Shown in pieces: positions 1 to 7,280 of a stretch of 64,000 bases of DNA. The stretch covers positions 124,001 through 188,000 of the forward strand of contig NZ_FNIQ01000007.1 of NCBI RefSeq assembly GCF_900104025.1, written 5' to 3'. The stretch's first letter is position 1. The number at the start of each line of letters is the position of its first letter. The stretch is from Geodermatophilus sp. DSM 45219 (GTDB taxonomy: Bacteria; Actinomycetota; Actinomycetes; Mycobacteriales; Geodermatophilaceae). A model generated the notes under the pieces. That model saw only the letters and a program-made list of their open reading frames with translations. It made no database searches and was not told where the DNA came from. The translations under genes and the position numbers were made by a program.

Positions 1-332
1 CCGGAGGCCGGGTGCCGGACGACGATCGCGTCGGAGCCCATCGCCTCCAGCGTCAGCGCGGTGTCCTTGAGGCTCTCGCCCTTGGAGACGCTGCTGCCCT
101 TGGCCGAGAAGTTGAGGACGTCGGCGGAGAGGCGCTTGGCCGCCAGCTCGAAGGAGATCCGGGTGCGGGTGGAGTCCTCGTAGAAGAGGTTGACCACCGT
201 CCGGCCGCGGAGGGTGGGCAGCTTCTTCACCTCGCGGCCGGCCAGCGCCTGGTCGATCTGCGCGGCGGTGTCGAGCACCAGGGTCGCGTCGGCGCGGTCC
301 AGGTCGGCGGCCTCCAGCAGGTGCCGCTTCAC
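1..332 (-). CDS. pyrB: Aspartate carbamoyltransferase, N-terminal part (cut by window edge)
   Basis: Catalytic chain that joins carbamoyl phosphate to aspartate in de novo pyrimidine synthesis, in the cytoplasm. Only the first 110 codons are inside the window; the rest runs off the left edge. The carbamoyl-phosphate binding motif STRTR is at residues 54-58 and the mobile loop SVSKGE, with its active-site Ser and Lys, at 81-86, so the N-terminal domain looks intact. The GTG start is chosen because it overlaps the pyrR stop codon in a GTGA junction, which implies translational coupling to pyrR and common control from the pyrR leader. Identification is secure; the missing C-terminus cannot be judged. 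Confidence 0.95.
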   Translation of the reverse strand, partial: MKRHLLEAADLDRADATLVLDTAAQIDQALAGREVKKLPTLRGRTVVNLFYEDSTRTRISFELAAKRLSADVLNFSAKGSSVSKGESLKDTALTLEAMGSDAIVVRHPAS

Positions 333-904
333 CGGCTCCCCTCCTCGATCACGAGCACCTCGTCCGCGCCGTCGGTCTCGGCGAGGTGCACCTTCACCTG
401 CTGGCTGCGGGACGTCGGCAGGTTCTTGCCCACGTAGTCGGCGCGGATCGGCAGCTCGCGGTGGCCGCGGTCGACCAGCACCGCCAGCTGCACCGCCCGC
501 GGCCGGCCGACGTCCCGCAGCGCGTCCAGCGCGGCGCGCACCGACCGGCCGGAGTACAGGACGTCGTCGACCAGCACCACCAGCCGGCCGTCGATGCCGG
601 CCTCGGGCAGCACGGTGTCCTCCAGCGCGCGGACGCCGCGCATCCGCAGGTCGTCGCGGTAGAGGGTGATGTCGACGGTGCCGACGTCGACCGGGCTGCC
701 GGAGAACGCCTCGACGCGGCCGGCCAGCCGGCGGGCCAGCGGGGCGCCGCGGGTCGGGATCCCGACGAGGACGACGTCCGCCCCGGCGCACTTCTCGATG
801 ATCTGGTGGGCCATCCGGTCGACCACGCGGGCGACGTCGGCGGCGGAGAGGACTGCGGACGGCGACGGTGCGCCGTCGTGGGCAGGCTCGGTCGTGCTGG
901 CCAT
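329..904 (-). CDS. pyrR: PyrR: pyr operon regulator / uracil phosphoribosyltransferase
   Basis: RNA-binding regulator of the pyrimidine operon that senses UMP/UTP and usually keeps weak uracil phosphoribosyltransferase activity. The 191-residue product has the type I PRTase fold: the PRPP loop [13 protein letters not shown] is at residues 109-121 and VGIPTRG at 47-53. The N-terminal 18 residues are a short low-complexity extension. ATG start with a GGAGG ribosome binding site at 909-913. It is the first gene of the operon and overlaps pyrB by 4 bp. A PyrR-binding loop lies directly upstream, so autoregulation at the level of translation is likely. Divergent from bldD, the same arrangement as in Streptomyces. 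Confidence 0.96.
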   Translation of the reverse strand: MASTTEPAHDGAPSPSAVLSAADVARVVDRMAHQIIEKCAGADVVLVGIPTRGAPLARRLAGRVEAFSGSPVDVGTVDITLYRDDLRMRGVRALEDTVLPEAGIDGRLVVLVDDVLYSGRSVRAALDALRDVGRPRAVQLAVLVDRGHRELPIRADYVGKNLPTSRSQQVKVHLAETDGADEVLVIEEGSR

Positions 905-908
905 CAGG

Positions 909-934
909 CCTCCTTCCCCGCCTCACGGGACGGG
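909..934 (-). promoter_or_regulatory. Candidate PyrR-binding RNA loop beside the pyrR ribosome binding site
   Basis: Read on the minus strand, 934-916 gives CCCGUCCCGUGAGGCGGGG. This contains UCCCGUGAGGC, which fits the known PyrR-binding consensus UCCNGNGAGGY, closed by CCCG/CGGG pairs. The pyrR Shine-Dalgarno GGAGG (913-909) starts two bases further on. In mycobacteria PyrR acts on such a loop to block translation, so this is probably a translational repression site for the pyr operon. The motif is seen; the mechanism is inferred from the family. Confidence 0.7.
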
Positions 935-1122
935 TCGTTAAAGGAGTGGTCGGACCGGCGACGACGGTACTGCACGCAGCGGTGTGACCCGCGCCGCGCC
1001 GGGAGGCGGCACGATCGGGGCCCCTGTGACCCGGAGGAGTGTCCCGGTGTCCTCGGACCCGCTCGACCAGTACGCTCCGTGACGACACCCCCTCCACGAC
1101 GACGGACAGTGAGCAGGAAGCG

Positions 1123-1674
1123 ATGAGCACCGACTACTCGCGGGCCCTCGGTGCCCGGCTCCGCGCCATCCGCAACCAGCAGGGACTCTCGCTCCAGGGA
1201 GTCGAGGACAAGTCGCACGGCCGCTGGAAGGCAGTGGTCGTCGGCTCGTACGAGCGCGGCGACCGGGCGGTGACGGTGCAGCGGCTCTCCGAGCTCGCCG
1301 TCTTCTACGGCGTGCCGGTCTCCGAACTGCTGCCCGACCCGCGGCCGAGCTCGGCGGTCACCTCGACGACGAAGATCGTGCTGAACCTCGAGTCGCTGGG
1401 CTCGCTGCCCGCCGACGAGGCCGGTCCGCTGGCCCGCTACGCCTCCACGATCCAGGCGCAGCGGCACGACTACAACGGCAAGGTCCTCTCCATCCGGGCC
1501 GAGGACCTCAAGTCGCTGGCGATCATCTACGACATGAGCCCCGACGAGCTGACCAGCCGGCTCATCGAGTGGGGCGTCCTCTCCCCCGGCATGGAGAGCG
1601 TCGTCGGGTTCGGCGGCGACGAGGACGAGGACGAGGTCAACCCGAACTGGGAGCGCCGCCGCACTCCCCGCTGA
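1123..1674 (+). CDS. bldD: BldD, c-di-GMP-responsive developmental transcription factor
   Basis: DNA-binding master regulator that, loaded with tetrameric c-di-GMP, represses sporulation genes in Streptomyces. The 183-residue product has an N-terminal Xre-type helix-turn-helix (residues 8-70, with the near-invariant stretch [20 protein letters not shown] at 34-53) and a C-terminal domain with the c-di-GMP signature R114-x-D116 ... R125-x-x-D128, at the same numbering as S. coelicolor BldD. An acidic tail (DEDEDE, from residue 166) is extra. The ATG at 1123 is preferred over upstream in-frame starts because homology begins there and AGGAAG precedes it. Monocistronic: a strong terminator follows. 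Confidence 0.96.
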   Translation: MSTDYSRALGARLRAIRNQQGLSLQGVEDKSHGRWKAVVVGSYERGDRAVTVQRLSELAVFYGVPVSELLPDPRPSSAVTSTTKIVLNLESLGSLPADEAGPLARYASTIQAQRHDYNGKVLSIRAEDLKSLAIIYDMSPDELTSRLIEWGVLSPGMESVVGFGGDEDEDEVNPNWERRRTPR

Positions 1675-1691
1675 GCATCGAGCAGTGAACG

Positions 1692-1728
1692 CCGAGGGCC
1701 CACTCCGACGATCGGAGTGGGCCCTCGG
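1692..1728. terminator. Bidirectional terminator between bldD and the secreted-protein gene
   Basis: A perfect 17-bp stem (1692-1708 pairing with 1712-1728) with a 3-base loop CGA. It lies between the convergent ends of bldD and the minus-strand gene at 1749. There is no clear U-tract, as is common in high-GC actinobacteria, so function is inferred from stem strength and position. Confidence 0.85.
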
Positions 1729-1748
1729 TGTCCAGCGGACGCCCCGGG

Positions 1749-2789
1749 TCAGGGGGCGGTGAGCGCCGGCAGCGGCAGCGAGGACACCGGCGGGGTCAGC
1801 CGGCTGTCGGCCGGGACCGGGAACGGGTGCCCGAGGACGGCGAGCCGGCCGCGGACCTGGTTCTGCGCCTGGCAGTCCGAGACGCACTCGGTGGGCGGGT
1901 TGGCCACCTCGACGGCGTCCTCACCGGTGACGAAGCCCATCCGACCGCCGCTGGCCACGTCCCACACCGACACCCGCCCGCAGTGGTCGACGTCCGGGGC
2001 GACCGCGGCTCCGCAGTCGGGCTGGTCGACCCGTTCGGCGACCTGGGCGCTGTCTCGCGCGACGAAGCGCGGCGAGGCGTCGTTGCCGATGTTGACCCGC
2101 GGGGAGACCTGGACGCAGAAGCGGCTCGGCGGGCCGGTCTCCGCGCTGGTGCAGGCCGAGCCGAGGAACTGGCCGGCCCGGGCGCGGAAGTTCGGGTTGT
2201 CGAAGTAGAACGGGGCCACCGCGCCCCCGCCGGTGGCGAGGGTGTGCACGATGCGGGTCCGCGTCCCGTCGGCCCGCTCGGGCTCCATCTGGAAGATGCC
2301 GCCCTGCGCGCAGTCCTTCGACTGGATCTTCACCGACACCCCGGCGCCCGCCCGCTGCACGACCAGGTCCTCCTCCTCGAGCGTCACCGTGAGGTCCCCG
2401 GCCAGGGTCAGGCCGCGGTGGTCGGGCACCTTGCTGGCGAAGACCGGGGTGAACCGGCCGCCGGTCATGTCCAGCCGGTTGGCTGCCCCGGTGAAGGCGT
2501 AGTCGAAGAGCGCGAAGTCGCTCGTCCGCACGACGTACTGGTTGTAGCGGCCCTGCACCAGGATCCGGCTGCCGAGGCTCGCGGCCGGCACCGTCGTGAC
2601 CGTCTCCCGCTCACTGGCCCGGGCCACCACGCGCTGGCTGTCGAGGTCCACCAGCCGGTAGCCGCCGCCCTCGCACGCCTTGGACGACGCGGCCTGGGCC
2701 GGCGAGGTCAGCGCCAGCAGCGGGACCGCGAGCGCGAGGGTCATGACGGCGGCGCGCCAGCGGCGCCGTGCGGGTACGGGTGTTCTCAT
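1749..2789 (-). CDS. Secreted eight-cysteine protein of unknown function
   Basis: I do not recognise a named domain. The 346-residue product begins with an Arg-rich n-region, a hydrophobic core (about residues 14-29) and an AQA site near residue 33, a standard Sec signal peptide. The mature part has eight cysteines (an even number, compatible with four disulfides), is rich in short beta-like stretches, and ends in a Pro/Leu-rich tail. ATG start with CTGGAGGACAG just upstream. It lies 98 bp downstream of the LuxR-type regulator on the same strand and shares its orientation, so the two may be transcribed together. An extracellular structural or binding protein is the most that can be said. Confidence 0.8.
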   Translation of the reverse strand: MRTPVPARRRWRAAVMTLALAVPLLALTSPAQAASSKACEGGGYRLVDLDSQRVVARASERETVTTVPAASLGSRILVQGRYNQYVVRTSDFALFDYAFTGAANRLDMTGGRFTPVFASKVPDHRGLTLAGDLTVTLEEEDLVVQRAGAGVSVKIQSKDCAQGGIFQMEPERADGTRTRIVHTLATGGGAVAPFYFDNPNFRARAGQFLGSACTSAETGPPSRFCVQVSPRVNIGNDASPRFVARDSAQVAERVDQPDCGAAVAPDVDHCGRVSVWDVASGGRMGFVTGEDAVEVANPPTECVSDCQAQNQVRGRLAVLGHPFPVPADSRLTPPVSSLPLPALTAP

Positions 2790-2865
2790 CTGTCCTCCAG
2801 GGGTCGGGATGCCCGCTCACCCTGGTGATCACGAAGAAAGCCCGGCCAGTGGCCGATGGTCGTAC

Positions 2866-2889
2866 GACGTCGACGTCGACGTCGACGTC
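2866..2889. repeat. Four tandem GACGTC hexamers
   Basis: Four perfect copies of the palindromic hexamer GACGTC lie at the 3' end of the LuxR-type regulator gene, and the last copy overlaps its stop codon. The tract is self-complementary and could form a hairpin at the end of that message. It may be only a slipped-strand repeat. Confidence 0.75.
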
Positions 2890-5527
2890 AGGAACGCGCC
2901 AGGACCGCCGGCGGCAGCATCGCCCCCAGGTCCGCGCGGCTGCTGATCCCCAGCTTGGCGTAGGCGTGCGAGAGGTGGGTCTCCACCGTGCGCACCGACA
3001 CCACGAGCCGGTCGGCGATCGCCTGGTTGCTCAACCCCGCACTGGCCAGTCGGGCGACCTCCTGCTCACGGGCGGTCAACGCCGGCAGTGCCAGGACGTC
3101 GAGCGCCGGCCCCTGGGTCACGCCGCACTCGCGCGCGAAGGTGGCCGCCCGCAGGCGGGCTGCGGCCGCCGCTCGACGTTCCCCGCGCCGCTCGTAGGCC
3201 GAGGCGGCCTCGGTCGCCGCGTCCGCCGCCAGCAGCAGCGCTCCGGTCTGCTCGAAGCGCGAGCTCACCTCGTCCAACCCCTCGGCGGACTCGGCGACAG
3301 CGGCCGCCGCGTGCGCGGCGAGGTCGGCCATGAACGGTGCGTCCAGTCGCTCGGCCTGCTCGTACAGCCGGTCGATGATCCTCGGTCCCTGTCCCAGCCG
3401 GAGGCCCTCGTGCAGCAGGACCGCCTCGACGGCTTCCTGGCCCTGACCAGCGGCCAGCGCCGCAGCCTCGAGCACGAGGACACCGGCCTGGCCCCTCCGG
3501 CCCTCCGCGGCGGCGACCCATGCTTCAGCCATGCGCCGCAGCGGGGCGAACACCGCCATCGCCCCGGCACAGGCCGGCTGCGGGCCGTCGATCAGCCGGC
3601 GGGCGTCGCGGACGTCTCCGACGAGCGCTCGCGACGCCGCCAGGGCGGACCGGCACAGCGGGAGCAGGCAGATCGGATCCCGATCCTGGAGAGCCGGCAA
3701 CGCCTCGGCCAGCCACCGGCTCGCCACCCGCGGCCGCCCGCTGGCCAGAGCCGCCCACCCCTGGTGGACGCAGGCGATCGCATCCCCGATCCACTCGGGC
3801 GCCGTCGCCAGGTTCTGCCGGTGCAGCTCGGCCGCCCGCTGCTCGAGTCGGCAGAACCGTCCGCTCAGTCCCAGCGCCAGGATCTCCGCCTGTGCGAGCG
3901 CCACCCGCGTGTGGATCCGTTCCGCCGGATCGGGATGGGAGTCGAGCGCCAGCCGGCCCGACTCCACGGTGGTCAGCGCCTGCGCCGTCCGGCCGGTCAC
4001 CGCCAGGCCGGCTGCGACCGCGGCCGCCGCGAGCGCGTGGGCGGCGCCGGTGGGTGCGGACAGCACGGTCGTGCCCCGCTGCACCGCTCGGTGGGGATCC
4101 CCACCGAGGAAGGCCAGCATCGCCTCGGCTGCGGCGAGGAGGCCGCGCGCCTCGTCGTCCTGCACGGTGGCACGGGCCTCGCTGAGCACTGCCCCCGCCT
4201 GGTCGGCCTGCCCCAGCCCGCAGAACAGGGTCAGCGCCCGCGCCGCTGCCAACCGCGCCCGGTCGTCGTCGGAGCTCGCCGCGGGTGCTGCGGCCGCTGC
4301 CAGCCGTTCTGCGGGCGCCGACCGGCCCTGCCATCGGACGGCCTCGATCAGCGTCGCGTGGGCCGGGAACCCGCTGCCCTCCTCGACGGCGGCCCGGGCC
4401 AAGCGCTCGGCGAGGGGGAGGTCCAGCTGCGCGACCGCGCGACGGGCACCAGCGGTGAGCAGGGGGCCGCTGTTCGCGGTGGCCCCGCTGTCGAGCAGCA
4501 CGACGGCGCGGTGCAGGAGGTGGTCGTCGCGTCCACCGACGTCCTGGGCCCGGGCCAGCCGGCGACGGATCCGCTGCCGCGCAGCCTGCGGGACGAGGCC
4601 CCGGACCACCTCGGTGTACAGCGGGTGGGCGACCCGCACCTCTCCGGATCCACCCACGTCGTCCTCGATCGTGCCGCGCCTCTCCAGAGCGGTGACGGCG
4701 TCCGGAGTGCTGAGCTCCACCAGCTGTTCCACGCTGCAGGTCCCGGCAGTACCGAGGACCTGCAGGGCCCGCCACTCGTCGGCGTCCAGGTCCCCGAGGT
4801 GGGTCAGGACGATCTCCGAGAGACGTTGGGACGGGACCATCTCCCCGACCCAGTACCAGAGGTCCTCGTACTGCCGCAGCCGGCCGGAGCGAAGGCCGTC
4901 CTCCACGAGTTCGTGCAGGTACAGCGGGTTCCCCCCGCTCAGCCGCCACAGCCGCTCGACGGTCCGGGTCTGCACCTGACCGTCCACGCACTGGCCGACC
5001 AGCAGTGCGGCGTCCTCACGCTGGAGCGGCTGCAGCTCGATGCGGGTGGCCAGCCCGTCCTTCCACAGGGTCGCCGCCGGGTCCTGGACCGCGTTGCCGG
5101 TGCGGACCGTCAGGACCAGGTTCACCGCTCCCCCGGCAGCGAGCTGGTGCAGCAGGGTGACCGACAGGGGATCGAGGAGGTGGACGTCGTCGACGCCCAG
5201 AACGCTCAGCGGTCCGGCCCGGTCGCCGACGATGGCCCTGGTCGCCTGCTGCAGGAGCGCCAGGGTGTCCGCCCCGGTGTCGATGGTGGGGAGCAGGTGG
5301 GCGAGGGCGCCGAGCGGCACCCGCGCAGCAGCCCTCGTCCCCGCGGCCCAGCGGGTGACACGTCCCTCTCGCTCCGCCAGGACCAGCGCCTCCCGGGCGA
5401 GCCGGGTGCGCCCGACGCCCGATGGCCCCACGATCACCAGGTTGCCCGGAGGGTCGGCGCCCAACGCGCCGATGATGATCTGGCAGGCGGCATCCCGCCC
5501 GAGCAGCAGCGCGCGCTCCCCGGCCAT
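2888..5527 (-). CDS. Large ATP-binding LuxR-family (LAL/MalT-like) transcriptional regulator
   Basis: Cytoplasmic signal-responsive activator of the LAL type. From the chosen ATG at 5527 the product is 879 residues: an N-terminal AAA/STAND ATPase domain (P-loop GPSGVGRT at 34-41, Walker B-like VLGVDDVHLLD at 109-119), a long alpha-helical repeat region, and a C-terminal LuxR helix-turn-helix (about 817-870, LTAREQEVARLASAGLSNQA). The P-loop Lys is replaced by Arg (position 40). In-frame starts up to 5710 exist, but that stretch is Arg/Pro/Gly-rich and matches nothing in the family. It is divergent from the first peptide cassette and is the only regulator in the island, so control of the cassettes is a fair inference. 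Confidence 0.88.
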   Translation of the reverse strand: MAGERALLLGRDAACQIIIGALGADPPGNLVIVGPSGVGRTRLAREALVLAEREGRVTRWAAGTRAAARVPLGALAHLLPTIDTGADTLALLQQATRAIVGDRAGPLSVLGVDDVHLLDPLSVTLLHQLAAGGAVNLVLTVRTGNAVQDPAATLWKDGLATRIELQPLQREDAALLVGQCVDGQVQTRTVERLWRLSGGNPLYLHELVEDGLRSGRLRQYEDLWYWVGEMVPSQRLSEIVLTHLGDLDADEWRALQVLGTAGTCSVEQLVELSTPDAVTALERRGTIEDDVGGSGEVRVAHPLYTEVVRGLVPQAARQRIRRRLARAQDVGGRDDHLLHRAVVLLDSGATANSGPLLTAGARRAVAQLDLPLAERLARAAVEEGSGFPAHATLIEAVRWQGRSAPAERLAAAAAPAASSDDDRARLAAARALTLFCGLGQADQAGAVLSEARATVQDDEARGLLAAAEAMLAFLGGDPHRAVQRGTTVLSAPTGAAHALAAAAVAAGLAVTGRTAQALTTVESGRLALDSHPDPAERIHTRVALAQAEILALGLSGRFCRLEQRAAELHRQNLATAPEWIGDAIACVHQGWAALASGRPRVASRWLAEALPALQDRDPICLLPLCRSALAASRALVGDVRDARRLIDGPQPACAGAMAVFAPLRRMAEAWVAAAEGRRGQAGVLVLEAAALAAGQGQEAVEAVLLHEGLRLGQGPRIIDRLYEQAERLDAPFMADLAAHAAAAVAESAEGLDEVSSRFEQTGALLLAADAATEAASAYERRGERRAAAAARLRAATFARECGVTQGPALDVLALPALTAREQEVARLASAGLSNQAIADRLVVSVRTVETHLSHAYAKLGISSRADLGAMLPPAVLARS

Positions 5528-5897
5528 CAGTCCGTCGGAGCAGGGATCGCGGTCCGGCTCTCCGGTGGATCCCCCCTGCCCGGATCCAGCCACTGCCGGG
5601 TGCGGACGTGCACGAGAACGATCATGAGCGCTGGCTCCCCCCGGGCCAATGTGCGAAGCGGCCCTGTCGCGCAGAGTAGTGACGGTTTCGCCACGGAGCC
5701 GTCTCATCACGGGCCGTCTTGCGTTCCCCCTGGATCAGGACGAAGCGGACGGCCCGGTCACCACAGAAGGTCACGGAAATCTCACCGAGAGATGCTGCGG
5801 AACGGTCGCGGTCAGCCTGGGCGCCCAGGTCCCGCCACGCCGTCCCTGAGACGCGTCCGACGGTCGGCACCGGTGTCGTGGAGGTGCCGCCGCCGGG
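5528..5897. other. Intergenic stretch upstream of the LAL regulator and cassette 1
   Basis: No convincing gene is seen on either strand. It separates two divergent units and should hold the LAL promoter. The possible N-terminal extension of the LAL gene (5528-5710) reads as low-complexity and is left out. I found no clear palindrome or promoter here that I could defend. Confidence 0.5.
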
Positions 5898-6042
5898 CAC
5901 TACGTGGTCGGACGCCATTCGTACGTGACCCACCGCGCTGAGAATCCGTGCGCCCCGACGTCATCTCGGTGGCGCTCACCGATGCTCGGACGCCGACCTC
6001 TCGTCAGGATCGGGTTCGCCGATATCGACAAGGGAATCGGCG
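5898..6042 (+). promoter_or_regulatory. Cassette 1 control region: palindrome box, promoter, leader hairpin
   Basis: Four elements recur upstream of all three peptide genes. Box 1 is CACTACGTGGTC (5898-5909), a near-palindrome around TACGTA. Box 2 contains GTACGT at 5921-5926. A promoter-like pair follows: ATGCTC (5982-5987), 17 bases, CAGGAT (6005-6010). A 7-bp hairpin CGCCGAT/ATCGGCG (6017-6023 with 6036-6042) sits in the predicted leader. The leader would be about 125 bases long. The conservation is seen; binding by the neighbouring LAL regulator is inferred. Confidence 0.6.
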
Positions 6043-6143
6043 GCCAGTCGAGCCGGAAATGGACTCGTGCCTGCGGGCTGCCCTGTACCAGCAGTCACCG
6101 GCTCTTCTGGCACCACTTCGTCGAGGACATCCCAGGAGGAACC

Positions 6144-6380
6144 ATGTTCGAGGACCAGACCGTCGACCTGCTGCCGGCACGGACCACCCTGCAGGCCGGA
6201 GCGGGCGGCAACGGCGGTAACGGCGGTCGCGGCGGAGACGCCGTCGCCGTGTCGGCCGCGGTCATCTTCGTCGGTGGCGACGTGGACGACAGCACGCTGA
6301 CGGCGACGGCCGGTGACGCCACGGCGACCGGTGGCGCCGGTGGCGCCGGTGGCGACGGTGGCGCCGGTGGCAACGACTGA
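6144..6380 (+). CDS. Glycine-rich peptide precursor, copy 1 (candidate RiPP-like precursor)
   Basis: A 78-residue peptide with two parts. Residues 1-19 (MFEDQTVDLLPARTTLQAG) form a leader shared almost unchanged with two paralogues. The rest holds a Gly/Asn-rich block (GAGGNGGNGGRGG), a central hydrophobic stretch with acidic ends (about 33-50), and a Gly/Ala/Asp-rich tail starting GDATATGG. There is no Cys and no signal peptide. The ATG has an excellent ribosome binding site, AGGAGGA, at 6134-6140. The gene is monocistronic between its own control region and terminator. A conserved leader with a diverging core and a nearby RRE-protease suggest a processed peptide; the mature product is unknown. 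Confidence 0.85.
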   Translation: MFEDQTVDLLPARTTLQAGAGGNGGNGGRGGDAVAVSAAVIFVGGDVDDSTLTATAGDATATGGAGGAGGDGGAGGND

Positions 6381-6451
6381 TCGCTGACCGCCGCTCGTGG
6401 CACCGCACCGACGACAGCGCATCGGTGACGGCGTGCCGCTGAACCGGTGAC

Positions 6452-6486
6452 GAGGAGGGGCGACCGGGCACCGGTCGCCCCTCCTC
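6452..6486 (+). terminator. Terminator of cassette 1
   Basis: A perfect 16-bp stem (6452-6467 with 6471-6486, arms GAGGAGGGGCGACCGG and its complement) with loop GCA, 71 bases after the peptide stop codon. The same hairpin follows the other two peptide genes. Confidence 0.9.
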
Positions 6487-6604
6487 CCGTCTCCGCCGCA
6501 GGTCCTGGACGGACGCCGGGATCGGGCCACCCCCTCCGCGCACTCCACCGCGCGGCGGTCGCACCGCCTGCGATGACATTTCCCCCGCCTCGTGCGTCGA
6601 ACTG

Positions 6605-6717
6605 GGCTACGTGGTCGGCACCTCCGTGTACGTACTGGCACGCGGGTGGTTCCGTGTTCGCGTGCCGCAATCCCCGTGATGCACGACGTTGCCTGGACGT
6701 GTCCGGCTCGTCAGGAT
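6605..6717 (+). promoter_or_regulatory. Cassette 2 control region: palindrome box and promoter
   Basis: Box 1 is GGCTACGTGGTC (6605-6616). Box 2 carries GTACGT at 6628-6633, at the same 23-base offset as in cassette 1. The promoter-like pair is TTGCCT (6689-6694), 17 bases, CAGGAT (6712-6717). A weaker hairpin (ACACC/GGTGT) follows in the leader. The leader is longer here, about 180 bases from the -10 to the start codon. The stretch 6487-6604 before it holds nothing else I can support. Confidence 0.6.
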
Positions 6718-6896
6718 CGGTCGGGCCAACACCGGAATGGTGTCGATCTCAACGGGGTGATCCGCTCTCGGGTGGATGGGAACGAATTCGGCTTGTTGTG
6801 GCTCCCTCTCGGGCCGCATTCACGGCGGCCTCGGTTTCCGGACGCCATCACCTCGTGTCCTCGGCACCATCTCGTCAAGGACATCCAGGAGGAACA

Positions 6897-7139
6897 ATGT
6901 TCGAAGACCAGACCATCGAGCTGCTGCCCGCACGGACCACCCTGCAGGCGGGCTGGGGCGGGAACGGCGGTAACGGCGGTCGCGGCGGAGACGCGCTCGC
7001 CGCCTCGACCGCGGTCGTCATCATCTACGGCGACGTGATCGACAGCGAGATCACGGTGATCTCGGGTGACGCGACCGCGACCGGCGGCGCCGGTGGCGCC
7101 GGCGGCGACGGCGGCTCGGGTGGCGACGACAACGACTGA
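6897..7139 (+). CDS. Glycine-rich peptide precursor, copy 2
   Basis: An 80-residue paralogue of the flanking peptide genes. The leader differs from copies 1 and 3 only by V7I and D8E and keeps LLPARTTLQAG (9-19). The core starts W20 then GGNGGNGGRGG, has a more hydrophobic centre (STAVVIIYGDVIDSEITVIS), and ends in the shared GDATATGGAGGAGGDGG tail. The ribosome binding site is AGGAGGA before the ATG at 6897. It is the copy directly upstream of the RRE-protease gene, separated from it by its own terminator. Core variation on a fixed leader is typical of precursor families. No homologous protein of known function comes to mind. Confidence 0.85.
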   Translation: MFEDQTIELLPARTTLQAGWGGNGGNGGRGGDALAASTAVVIIYGDVIDSEITVISGDATATGGAGGAGGDGGSGGDDND

Positions 7140-7200
7140 TCGCTGGGCGTCGACAGCGGCACCGCGTCGATGACGACGGCCTGCCGCTGAACCGGTGAGG

Positions 7201-7233
7201 AGGAGGGGCGACCAGGCACCGGTCGCCCCTCCT
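7201..7233 (+). terminator. Terminator of cassette 2
   Basis: A 13-bp stem, AGGAGGGGCGACC (7201-7213) with its complement at 7221-7233, and a 7-base loop. It matches the cassette 1 and 3 terminators except for a single change that shortens the upper stem. It lies 47 bp before the protease start. Confidence 0.88.
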
Positions 7234-7280
7234 TCCGTCCGATCCGGGTCCTCGGACCCGGCAGAGCTGAGGTGAGCTGG

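Noticed and set aside
905..1122. BldD operator in the bldD promoter
   Set aside because: TGTGACCC occurs twice and GCAGCGGTGTGAC is suggestive, but neither fits the BldD consensus palindrome at all key positions.
2820..2860. Possible fourth, partial copy of the 63-bp repeat (GTGATCACGAAG)
   Set aside because: Only the outer 10-12 bases match and the other arm is absent.
2768..5941. Very long plus-strand open frame antisense to the LAL regulator, and many like it across the window
   Set aside because: High GC keeps antisense frames open. The translations are Arg/Pro/Gly/His-rich with no domain, and the other strand holds a recognised protein.
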